From Opitutaceae bacterium (lineage in GTDB: Bacteria > Verrucomicrobiota > Verrucomicrobiia > Opitutales > Opitutaceae): a stretch of DNA of 64,000 nt. The position numbers were made by a program, and so were the translations under genes. Shown piece after piece: positions 8,546-16,873 of the stretch (within the stretch, counting starts at the first letter, position 1; the number at the start of each line of letters is the position of its first letter). The DNA lies in assembly GCA_027482185.1 (NCBI GenBank), contig JAIXWF010000021.1, positions 24,765 to 88,764 of the forward strand, read 5' to 3'. The notes beneath the pieces were generated by a model, which saw only the letters and a program-made list of their open reading frames with translations, had not been told where the DNA came from and did no database searches.

Positions 8546-9463
8546 TCACGGTTTGAGCCGCACGAGCACGCGCTGGCCGATGCGCAGGGTTTGATCTTCG
8601 ACCGAAACGACGCACTCGACCACGCGTTGGTCGACGCGCTCGCCGGGTTCGCCGGTGGGCATCTTTACCCCGAAGACTTGGCCGACCCTCAGCATTTTCC
8701 CCGGGAAGACGCGGGTTTCGTCGGCTTCGAGGACGACCTCGGCGTTTTGGCCGGAGCGGACTTTTTCGACGAATCGTTCGTCGAGATCGGCGCGGACGAT
8801 GCGGGGCGCGTCGGGGGCAAAAACGAACAGAGGGGTGACGTTGAGCGTGCTGACGCCATCGCCGGGACGGGCCTGTCGCTTGACGATCCAGCCATCGAGC
8901 GGGGCGCGAACGATGCGTTGGTCCACCTCGTATTCGCCGGCGCGGAGGCGGGCGGCGGCGGTGACGACGGCAGACTCGGCGACGGCAATTTCGGCGTGGA
9001 GGAGCGCCGCCTGATCGCGGGCGTGGTCGACCTCGGTACGGGCGGCGGCTTCGGAGCGAAGTAGGGATTCAAGTCGGGTGGACTCGCGTTCGGCTGCGCC
9101 GAGGCGGACCCGGAGGGGCGGCAAGGCGGCGCGGGATTGCGCCAGCTCGGCCCGCGCTACGGCGAGTGCGAGACGAGCGGGCCGATCTTCAATCACGGCG
9201 AGGATGTCCCCTTGGCGCACGCGTTGGCCTTCCTCGACGGCGACCTCTTTGACGAGGCCGTCGCGGCTGGCGGCGAGACGGATCAGACCTCCCTCGATGT
9301 CGATGCGGCCTTTGGCATAGACGAGACCCGCAGGTGGGGCTGCGGAGGCTGGGGCGTCGGCCGCGGCCTGGTTTCCGGCGCAACTTGTGAGTGCGGCAGA
9401 CAAGAACAGGACGGCGAAGGCGGCGGCGAGACAGAAGGCAAAGTGGAGGCGGGAGAGTTTCAT
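8546..9463 (-). CDS. HlyD/MacA-like periplasmic adaptor lipoprotein of an ABC exporter
   Basis: A 305-aa protein. A lipoprotein signal peptide ends in the lipobox LTSC near residue 28. A lipoyl-like half follows (ASRDGLVKEVAVEEGQRVRQGDILAVIED), then a coiled-coil hairpin of about 80 residues, the second lipoyl half (QRIVRAPLDGWIVKRQARPGDGV), and a beta-barrel ending in VLVRLKP. Adaptors of this kind link an inner-membrane exporter to an outer-membrane channel. Its ATG overlaps the ATPase stop by one codon, and the permease lies further upstream, giving a DevBCA/MacAB-type set. No TolC-like protein is adjacent. Confidence 0.88.
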   Translation of the reverse strand: MKLSRLHFAFCLAAAFAVLFLSAALTSCAGNQAAADAPASAAPPAGLVYAKGRIDIEGGLIRLAASRDGLVKEVAVEEGQRVRQGDILAVIEDRPARLALAVARAELAQSRAALPPLRVRLGAAERESTRLESLLRSEAAARTEVDHARDQAALLHAEIAVAESAVVTAAARLRAGEYEVDQRIVRAPLDGWIVKRQARPGDGVSTLNVTPLFVFAPDAPRIVRADLDERFVEKVRSGQNAEVVLEADETRVFPGKMLRVGQVFGVKMPTGEPGERVDQRVVECVVSVEDQTLRIGQRVLVRLKP

Positions 9464-10164
9464 CAGGCAGCGGGACGGGAGTCGCGGAGGATGCGGCCGT
9501 CTTCGAGGTGAAGGATGCGGTCGGCGTGGTCGTGAAGCCTCGGGTCGTGCGTGACACAGAGAACGGTGGCGCCGCGTTCGCGGGCGATGCGGTGGAGCAG
9601 GTCGACTACGATGCGGCCGTTGGCACCGTCGAGCGCGCTGGTCGGTTCGTCGGCAAAGAGGAGCTGCGGTTGCTTGGCTAGGGCGCGGGCGATGGCGGTG
9701 CGCTGCTTCTCGCCGCCGGAAAGAGCGTCGGGACGGAGATGGGCGCGGCCGGCGAGGCCAACCGCGGCAAGGGCATCGTGGGCGCGAGTCCGGGCGACGG
9801 CTGAGCGGACGGCCATGTACTTCAAGGGGAGGAGCACCTGCTCGAAAGCGGTCAGAGCAGGGAAGAGATTGAAGCCCTGGAAAATGAAACCGCAGTGGGC
9901 GAGTCGGAAGGCGTCGCGGGCACGTTCGGGGCGATGAAAGATCTCCTCGCCGAGGAGGGTGATGGCCCCGGCATCGGGCGTGAGCAGACCGCTGAGCGCG
10001 GCGAGCAGCGTGCTTTTGCCCGAACCGGAGGGGCCGGTGCAGAGCGTGAGCTCGCCGGGAAAAACCTCGACGGAGAGATCGCGGAGCACCTCGATCCGGG
10101 TGGCGCCGGTACCGTAACCTTTGCGGAGCGCGGCGGCGGCGAGCGTGGGGGCAGCGATGGACAT
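9463..10164 (-). CDS. ABC transporter ATPase, LolD/MacB/DevA type
   Basis: A 233-aa protein with the full ABC motif set: Walker [10 protein letters not shown] at about residues 44-52, Q-loop [13 protein letters not shown], signature LSGGEKQR, Walker [13 protein letters not shown], and the H-loop CVTHDPRL. This subfamily works with FtsX-type permeases that do mechanotransmission rather than classical pumping, exporting lipoproteins, glycolipids or peptides. Its stop overlaps the adaptor start and it lies 18 bases after the permease, so the three form one operon. Confidence 0.93.
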   Translation of the reverse strand: MSIAAPTLAAAALRKGYGTGATRIEVLRDLSVEVFPGELTLCTGPSGSGKSTLLAALSGLLTPDAGAITLLGEEIFHRPERARDAFRLAHCGFIFQGFNLFPALTAFEQVLLPLKYMAVRSAVARTRAHDALAAVGLAGRAHLRPDALSGGEKQRTAIARALAKQPQLLFADEPTSALDGANGRIVVDLLHRIARERGATVLCVTHDPRLHDHADRILHLEDGRILRDSRPAA

Positions 10165-10182
10165 GGCGGATGCGGGCGGCGA

Positions 10183-11313
10183 TCAGCGCAGGAGCGCCGC
10201 AGGCTCGGATTGGGCGAGGGCGCGCAGGGCAAGTGCGCCGGAAGAGAGCGCGATAGTGAGGATGAAAACCGCGGTAGCCGCGAACGCCCACCATGGGGCG
10301 GCGACGAGCACATGGTTGGCGGTGGCCAGGCGCACCGCGCCGAAGGTGAGCAGAACGGTGAGGACGAGGCCGATGAGGCCGACCCACGCCGACTGTTCAA
10401 GGACGACAAGACGCAGGGACCGGAGGGAAACGCCGAGGGCGCGCAGCGTGGCGTATTCGCGGAGGGATGCCTGGACGACGGACTTCAGCGTCTGGCTCGT
10501 GATAACAATGCCGATGAGCAACCCAATGCCGCCGGAAAACAGGAAGCCGAGCCCGAGACTCGATTCGAGCAGCCAGTAAAGCTGGGATTTTTCGGAAAGC
10601 TCGGCGGCAGTCCAAACGGTGTAGGGACGGAGGGCGCCGCGCGGCTGTAGTTCTTCGCGCACCCGGTCTGCCGCCCGAGGCGCGCGCAGTTTAACGAGAA
10701 GGTAGGCGACACTTTCGATTTCGGCATTCGCGGCATCGAGGGAACGCGCGGTGGCGAGAGAAGCGGCGACGTTGGCGCCGCCGATGCTGTTGAGGCCGGC
10801 GGTGAGGCCGACGATTTTGACCAAGCGTCCGTTGACCTCGAGGCGGGCGCCGACGCGGGCGCCAAGGTTGGCGGCGTTGGAACGATCGACGAGGACCGTG
10901 TCGGGTTCTTCGAGGGCGCGCCTTTGTTCCTGGCTCACGACGCCGGCGAGGCCGAGGGCGGCGGGGTGCGTGGCGATTCCGACCAGAGTAGCGAGAGCGG
11001 CGGAGCCATCGCCGCGGCGGATGTCTCCCCCGGACCAGAGGAACGGTTCGACCGTCGCGACCTCGGGATGGGAGCGCAGGAAGACCTCGTTGCGAGCGGA
11101 GAAGTTGCGCGCCAGATCGACGCTGCGGGTGTCCGGGTAGCCCACCCAGAGATCGGCCGACGAGCGGTCGACGTACACGGACACAGTCCGAAAGATGCCG
11201 AGCAGCAGCACGAGTTGGATGAGCACGAGGAGCCCCGCGAATCCGACGGCGAGTACGGCGGGGAGAAACCGGGGCCATTCCCGGCGGAGGGTGATGCGGG
11301 CAAGTGAGATCAT
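10183..11313 (-). CDS. FtsX/DevC-like ABC permease
   Basis: A 376-aa protein. An N-terminal membrane helix (about 14-38) is followed by a large periplasmic domain of about 220 residues, then three helices in the C-terminal 130 residues with the conserved cytoplasmic link YATLRALGVS and VVLEQSAWVG. This is the layout of FtsX/MacB-type permeases, and the periplasmic DLWVGYPDTRSVD matches the DevC branch. It is the first gene of the exporter operon; the kinase-regulator pair follows at its end. The substrate cannot be read from sequence. Confidence 0.88.
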   Translation of the reverse strand: MISLARITLRREWPRFLPAVLAVGFAGLLVLIQLVLLLGIFRTVSVYVDRSSADLWVGYPDTRSVDLARNFSARNEVFLRSHPEVATVEPFLWSGGDIRRGDGSAALATLVGIATHPAALGLAGVVSQEQRRALEEPDTVLVDRSNAANLGARVGARLEVNGRLVKIVGLTAGLNSIGGANVAASLATARSLDAANAEIESVAYLLVKLRAPRAADRVREELQPRGALRPYTVWTAAELSEKSQLYWLLESSLGLGFLFSGGIGLLIGIVITSQTLKSVVQASLREYATLRALGVSLRSLRLVVLEQSAWVGLIGLVLTVLLTFGAVRLATANHVLVAAPWWAFAATAVFILTIALSSGALALRALAQSEPAALLR

Positions 11314-11353
11314 CGGGCGCGGCTCTTGGCGACGAGGGGAGAGCCGGGTCGAT

Positions 11354-12292
11354 TCAGAATGCCACCCTCAGACCTAGTTCGCAGTACAGGCTGCTGCCGT
11401 CGGCCTTCAGCTTGAGGTTGCGGGACTCGTATTCGAATTCCCGACCGAGAATTCTGCCGACGCTGGCAGAGACGCCGACGCCTTGGTTCGCCTGCCACTC
11501 CGCTTTGAGGGCGGCGCCATAGGCAAAGTAGTCGAGGGTTGTTCGCGACAAGTCGGGTCCTCCTGCCTTACCGGGGAGGGGATCGGTTTCGACGTGGTAG
11601 GCGCCCCCTTGGCCCGTTGCGACGAGGCCGAGACTGAACGATTCGGAGAGCCGGTAGGTTACTCCGGTCTCAGGAATACCGATCGCCACGGTCCATTGCG
11701 GACCGGGAGTCCAATTCATTCCCAGCACCGGAATGAACCGAGTGGTGCCGCGGGCCAGAGAAGAGAAGGCTGCGCCCCCGGAAAATGATAGGTTCGGACT
11801 GGATTTATGGATGGCGGTTGCGAGCAGGTCGACGCCGAGGCCCTTGGATTTGAATCCACCGGAACCGGCATGGGACGAAACAAGCGAGGTGCCTACGATG
11901 GCGGACCACCTCGGATCGAAGGCACGACTGTAGTTGAGGCCGAGGCCTATGCTTTGGAGTCGCTTGGGCAGCGGCAGCGCGCTGCTCTTCCCGGCTTCGA
12001 AATTGAGAGCGGTACGGTTGAATTGCAGGCGGGTTTCGAGTGCGGACTCTGCTCCAAGCGAAACCTCCTGGGCGGCGCCGAACGCGAATTCCTTCGAGGA
12101 GGCCTCGTTGTACCTCGTGTTGGCCGACTTGAACTTGCTTTTTCCTATTTCGCTGGAGGAAACGCGAAACGACAGGCCGATGCCCTTTGCTGCCGAGACA
12201 GATGCCGTAGTGCGATCCGTTGTTTGGGAATAACCGGAGGTTGCGGCAATGAGCGTGAAGAGACCCGCGAGAGTGTGACGTGCTTTTGTCAT
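11354..12292 (-). CDS. Outer-membrane beta-barrel protein, DUF6268-like
   Basis: A 312-aa protein starting at the ATG at 12292 with a signal peptide ending near SGYSQ (residue 24). The rest alternates polar and hydrophobic residues in about 12 strand-like stretches (for example ALETRLQFNRTALNF, GLGLNYSRAFDPRWSAIVG), and the last residue is Phe, as in outer-membrane barrels. Part of the central region resembles DUF6268 proteins that are common in this phylum. It stands 40 bases upstream of the permease gene on the same strand and may be co-transcribed with the exporter, perhaps as its outer-membrane part. That link is inference. Confidence 0.65.
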   Translation of the reverse strand: MTKARHTLAGLFTLIAATSGYSQTTDRTTASVSAAKGIGLSFRVSSSEIGKSKFKSANTRYNEASSKEFAFGAAQEVSLGAESALETRLQFNRTALNFEAGKSSALPLPKRLQSIGLGLNYSRAFDPRWSAIVGTSLVSSHAGSGGFKSKGLGVDLLATAIHKSSPNLSFSGGAAFSSLARGTTRFIPVLGMNWTPGPQWTVAIGIPETGVTYRLSESFSLGLVATGQGGAYHVETDPLPGKAGGPDLSRTTLDYFAYGAALKAEWQANQGVGVSASVGRILGREFEYESRNLKLKADGSSLYCELGLRVAF

Positions 12293-12923
12293 GTCCCGCG
12301 AACGTGTCCGAGAAGGCCCGCGAAAACAGGCTTCGCACAACAAGTGGGCTTTTTGCCGGATGAACAGTGTGCCGTCGGTGTGCCGGCGGCCGGAAGGGAT
12401 TGCGCGGAGTGGGGCGGTGGATCCGACTTGTCCGCAGTTCACGCCCGGACTGTGGCCATCCCGCTAGCACGGCTGGTTTCAGTCCCGCGCCGCCAGCGGA
12501 GTTCCGAATCATTGAGCTCGTGTCGCTCAAAATCGGGCTGGCGACGGTCGCTTTCGACGCCGATCGTGTTCGGCATCGAGAATCCTATCTCGGAATACTT
12601 CGAACGGCTGCGCGGGGAGCGCCCCACTTCGGCGCAAGATGTTGCTTGGCCACGCCGGGCCGACAACGCCCGGTTCAACTGGCATCCCGGTTCGATCGTA
12701 GCACGAGCGAGGGGCCGGCGACCTTCGCTCGTCGCCCGACACGCTCGAAACGACGCCCGTGTTGGTATGCAACCCGATTCCACACAGCTAGGAGGCAACG
12801 AACGCGGGGCCGCGCCGTATCCAGCGTTTCCGACACCGCAGATGATCTTTTGCCGATTGCCAGACTTTCCGAACATCAAGCGATCCGAGTCCAAGGCGGC
12901 AAGTATTGGCGCGGGAGGTTGGC
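12293..12923. other. Gap of about 630 bases without recognisable gene
   Basis: Reading frames exist on both strands (for example 12367-12948 plus and 12439-12894 minus), but their translations are Arg/Ser-rich without domain character, and no start has a ribosome binding site. The right end must hold the terminator of the NHL gene and the left end the promoter of the DUF6268 gene. A remnant of a degraded gene cannot be excluded. Confidence 0.4.
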
Positions 12924-15900
12924 CTACGGCGCCGGTGGCACTTCGTAGATTTCGACCAACACGAGGCCATTTTGACCGGAGGCGCCGTTGACGGCAACGG
13001 TGTAGCTGCCGGGGTTGAGTCGCGCGACCAGAGCCGCATCCCGTGACTCGGATTCCAAAGGAAACGCGCCGACCTGCCCGAATGCCGTTTTCAATCCCGC
13101 AGTGCCGCCCCAGTCGTCGTTTTCGATGACTGACTGCGCGGTCTGGTCGAACAGGCCCAGCCGCGGGTTCGGCAGGATGCCGTCCAGCCCGAACGGTGAG
13201 AGTCCGGGGCCGACCGCTCGCACGAGGACCGTGCGGGGGCCATCTCCGCCGATCACGAAGCCGGCGACAATGCCTTCGCCGAGGGTCTTCAGGAGCGAGA
13301 CGTTCACCAACCGCGGAGTATCCGCGGTGAAGCTGTCGCCGGGGGTGGCATCGTAAAGCTCGGCCAGCACCCGGCCGGCGCCGCCGGCCGCCGCGCGCAC
13401 TTCGATGACGAAGTCGCCGGCGGGAAGGCTGGGAGCGACGGCGGCATCAAGTGAGCCGGGGCCGGAAAATTCGAACGCCCCGACGCGGTTCATGGCCGCA
13501 CGCAGAACGGCGTCGCCACCCCAGTTATCGTTCGTGGCGACAATCTGAGCCTCGGCGGAGCTTCCGGCCGCAACGATCAACTGCGGATCCGCCACCACTC
13601 CGTCCAGCCCGAAGGCCGAAAGCGAGGGGCCGACCGCCCGGATGACGAGCGGCTTGGTGCCCCGCGTGCCGCGGCCGCCGACCACCGTGCCGATCTTGAA
13701 CGACCGCTCCGTGGCGGTCAGCCCGGCGAGGATCGACAGGTTCGAGATCCGACCCTCCGGCGGACCGACCGTCAGCACCGCGCCGGCGCTGGCGGTTGAG
13801 CCGAAGAGATTCGTGACCACGACATGGTAGGTGCCGGCATGCCCAGTATTGACGTTCTCGATGGTAAGGGTCGCGGCGGTCGCACCGCCGAGCGCATTCC
13901 CGTCACGGAACCACTGATACGATACCCGGGTGCTGCTGGACGCCTGGACGGAAAACACGGCGCGGTTGCCGGGCAGGGCGGCGAGCGACGCCGGTGCCGC
14001 TGTGATGGTCGGACCCGGCTCGTCGCCGAGTACCGGGGTTCCCCGCCGGATGGTGCTGTTGCCCAATTCGGCGATGATGAGCGCGCCGTCGCCGGCGACG
14101 TCGACCGCGAGACCGGTGGGCGAGCGAAAGCGCGCGGCGCTGCCGATGCCATCCTCGTTCCCCACGGTGTCGCGCAAGCCCGCGACGGTCGTGACGACCC
14201 CGTTCCGGGTCACCCGGCGGATCGTGTTGTTGCCTTGGTCGGAAACGTAGAGGTTGCCGGCCACATCCAGCGCGACGGATATCGGCGCCCGGAAGCGCGC
14301 CTCGGCTCCGGTGCCGTCGGCTTTGCCGGGGTTGCGGGCCAATCCCGCGAGCGTGCTGACCACGCCGTCCGCGGTCACGCGGCGGATCGTATGATTGCCG
14401 GTGTCGGCCACGTAGATCGTGCCGCTGGAGTCGACCGCCACGCCGGAGGGCCGGTAGAAATGTCCGGCACTGCCGGCACCGTCGGTGCTCGAGTCGACCG
14501 CTCCGCTGTAAGCCTTGCCGGCCAGGGTCGTGACCCTGCCGTCGGGCGTGATTTTCCTCAACGTGTCGCTCCGATCGTCGACGACATAGAGGTTGCCGAC
14601 GCGATCGAAGGCGAGACCTGCGGGGCCGTCGAAACGCGCCGCGGATCCGACACCGTCGACGGCTCCGGAACGCCTCGGCGATCCGGCAAACGTCGACACG
14701 ACGCCGGCGGGAGTGATTTTCCGGATCGTATCCCCCGAAGCATCGGAAACGAAGACGTTCCCATTGTCGTCCACGGCGACGCCGGTGAGCGTCGCGAACC
14801 GGGCGGCGGACCCCACGCCGTCCGCATACTCGCCGATGCTCGTGGCCAGTCCGGCGAGGGTCGTGACGACGCCGTCCGGACTGACTTTCCGGACGACGGG
14901 AAGGGAGGAGTCGACGACGTAGAGATTCCGGTTGCGGTCGAACGCCACGGCCGCCGGATTCCGGAAGCGCGCGGTGGCCACCGGTCCGTCGTTGCTGCCC
15001 GACGTGCCGCCAGCATAGGTGGCGACGCGAAGCCGCGGACCGTAGCGGATCGTGGAGGGCACGACCGTGAGCAAGGCGGGGCGACTGGTCACCCGGCCGC
15101 CATCGGTCGTCACCGTCACAGTGTAGGCACCGGCATCGGCCGGCTCGGCAAGTTGGATGACATGGAAGAAGTCCCGCGCCCCTGGAATCGGACCTCCGTC
15201 GTAGTTCCATTGATAAGTCGTGGTGCCGGTCGGACTGCGGGCGGCTTCCACGCGGAATTCCACCGAGTCGCGGCGCTCCACGGTCTGGGAGACCGGCGGT
15301 CGCAAGATACGCGGCGTATTCGGGAAAACCGGCGTCAGGTCGGCGCGTACGCCTTTCCAGATCACGCTGGCACTGCTGTCCGCGACGTAGACGTTGCCGG
15401 CGGTATCGACGGCAATGGCCGCCGCAATGCCGAAGCCAGCTTCGCTGCCTTTTCCCTCCCGCGGCCCCGGATTGGAAGTCGAACCGCCGAGGGTGGTGGT
15501 GACGCCATTGGCCATGACCCGCCGGATCAACCCGTTGCCCGAATCCGCGACATACAGGACATCGCCGGCCGAGCTGGCGGCGAGGCCCAGCGGGAGGTAG
15601 AAGCGCGCCGCGTCACCGGTGCCATCCACGGCTCCCCGCACCGAGAGAAAGCCCGCCACGGTGTAGATCGCGCCGTTGGCCGCGACGGATCGCACGGCAT
15701 GGTTGTACTGGTCGGCGATCCAGGCGCGGCCGGTGGCGTCGGAAGCGATAGCCGGGCTGTTTTGAATTCTGACGGCGCTGGCCATGCCGTCGATCGCGCC
15801 GGGACTTCCCGATGCGGCAGCGTGGCGGGTGATCGTACCGAGTTCGGGGGCGAACTGGCTCAGCGGCATCGCGGGAGTGATCCGGCGGATGATCGGGGCG

Positions 15901-16574
15901 TGCTCCGTTTGGAGCAGGTAACCGCCGAGACCGGCATTGCCGCCGACAACCGCGATGCTGCGGGGCAGGTAGAAGGTCGCAGTTTGCAGCGGTCCGTCTT
16001 GGAATACGCCGAGCGCCGGATTACCGGCGAGGCGGGCGACCTGCAACGGCCCCCATGACAGCAGCCCGGAAGAACCCGCGTACGTGGCGATCCGCCGGAT
16101 CATGTGATTCCAGGTATCGGTAACGTAGATGTTTTGGAAAATGTCCACGGCCAGTCCTTCCGGCCGATAGAACTGCGCGGCCGTGCCGACTCCGTCGCCG
16201 GTGCCGGGATTTTGCGCCTTGCCGGCGAGCGTGGTGACGTCGCCGGCGGGCGTGATCTTGCGCACCGTGTGGTTGTCGGTATCCGCGACGTACAGGTTGC
16301 CGGCCGTGTCGATCGTCAGTCCCGCCGGACGGTTGAAGCGGGCCGCGCTGCCCCGGCCATCGAGGGTGCCGGTGACGTTGATTGCTCCCGCAAAAACCGT
16401 GAACTCGTACGGGGTGGCATAGTCTAGCTGCGCCGATGCGGATGTGACGGCGGCAAGCGCAAGCACCGCAGCGTGCGCGCGAAGAAGCCGCAGTGTGAAC
16501 AGGACGCTCGAAGGAGGTATGGGCACGCGGAACAAGCGGAAAGCGCGTCGACCCTGAAAAACGGGTGCGGCCAT
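12924..16574 (-). CDS. Secreted NHL-repeat protein with Ig-like domains
   Basis: A 1216-aa protein. A signal peptide ends near residue 48 (ALAAVTSASAQ); a GTG about 17 codons downstream would give a shorter, more normal one. There are at least 12 NHL-type repeats in two blocks (about 60-420 and 510-850), each with the pattern GxGxAARFxxPxGLAVDxxGNLYVADxxNxTIRKIT and VTTLAG. Two Ig-like domains end in ADAGAYTVTV (about 425-505) and HAGTYHVVVTNLFG (about 860-940). The C-terminus carries two copies of a module of about 135 residues with VIRAVGPSLSAFGLDG / LVRAVGPGLSPFGLDG. Such proteins are exported in large numbers by Opitutaceae-like bacteria; the propellers bind ligands or surfaces. The gene is monocistronic. 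Confidence 0.88.
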   Translation of the reverse strand: MAAPVFQGRRAFRLFRVPIPPSSVLFTLRLLRAHAAVLALAAVTSASAQLDYATPYEFTVFAGAINVTGTLDGRGSAARFNRPAGLTIDTAGNLYVADTDNHTVRKITPAGDVTTLAGKAQNPGTGDGVGTAAQFYRPEGLAVDIFQNIYVTDTWNHMIRRIATYAGSSGLLSWGPLQVARLAGNPALGVFQDGPLQTATFYLPRSIAVVGGNAGLGGYLLQTEHAPIIRRITPAMPLSQFAPELGTITRHAAASGSPGAIDGMASAVRIQNSPAIASDATGRAWIADQYNHAVRSVAANGAIYTVAGFLSVRGAVDGTGDAARFYLPLGLAASSAGDVLYVADSGNGLIRRVMANGVTTTLGGSTSNPGPREGKGSEAGFGIAAAIAVDTAGNVYVADSSASVIWKGVRADLTPVFPNTPRILRPPVSQTVERRDSVEFRVEAARSPTGTTTYQWNYDGGPIPGARDFFHVIQLAEPADAGAYTVTVTTDGGRVTSRPALLTVVPSTIRYGPRLRVATYAGGTSGSNDGPVATARFRNPAAVAFDRNRNLYVVDSSLPVVRKVSPDGVVTTLAGLATSIGEYADGVGSAARFATLTGVAVDDNGNVFVSDASGDTIRKITPAGVVSTFAGSPRRSGAVDGVGSAARFDGPAGLAFDRVGNLYVVDDRSDTLRKITPDGRVTTLAGKAYSGAVDSSTDGAGSAGHFYRPSGVAVDSSGTIYVADTGNHTIRRVTADGVVSTLAGLARNPGKADGTGAEARFRAPISVALDVAGNLYVSDQGNNTIRRVTRNGVVTTVAGLRDTVGNEDGIGSAARFRSPTGLAVDVAGDGALIIAELGNSTIRRGTPVLGDEPGPTITAAPASLAALPGNRAVFSVQASSSTRVSYQWFRDGNALGGATAATLTIENVNTGHAGTYHVVVTNLFGSTASAGAVLTVGPPEGRISNLSILAGLTATERSFKIGTVVGGRGTRGTKPLVIRAVGPSLSAFGLDGVVADPQLIVAAGSSAEAQIVATNDNWGGDAVLRAAMNRVGAFEFSGPGSLDAAVAPSLPAGDFVIEVRAAAGGAGRVLAELYDATPGDSFTADTPRLVNVSLLKTLGEGIVAGFVIGGDGPRTVLVRAVGPGLSPFGLDGILPNPRLGLFDQTAQSVIENDDWGGTAGLKTAFGQVGAFPLESESRDAALVARLNPGSYTVAVNGASGQNGLVLVEIYEVPPAP

Positions 16575-16873
16575 TGCAAGTTGTGCGTGCTAGGCCCTGC
16601 CAAGAGGGCGCCACCCCCTGAGGACCAAATCGCGTGAATCCCAAGCCGCTCCCCCCAGGGTAGTGCAAGAGACTCAGGGCCCCGTCAAAGTGGACCAACG
16701 GCCGGTTCCCTCGGCGACTACGCTGCCCAGTTCACGTTTCGGTGCACCGCAACGCAAACCGGTGGTCCTGATCATTTGATCGAAGCCGCAAACTGAAGTG
16801 ACTCGATGGTTCGGATCTTTCGCCTTCCGTGCATACTGAAATTGACTTGCCGTTATCAAATAAACGCCGATCA

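Noticed and set aside
12439..12894. Minus-strand frame between the NHL and DUF6268 genes
   Set aside because: Arg/Ser-rich translation, no ribosome binding site and no domain character.
13824..16058. 744-aa frame on the plus strand
   Set aside because: Antisense to the NHL-repeat gene; its apparent repeats merely mirror the NHL repeats.
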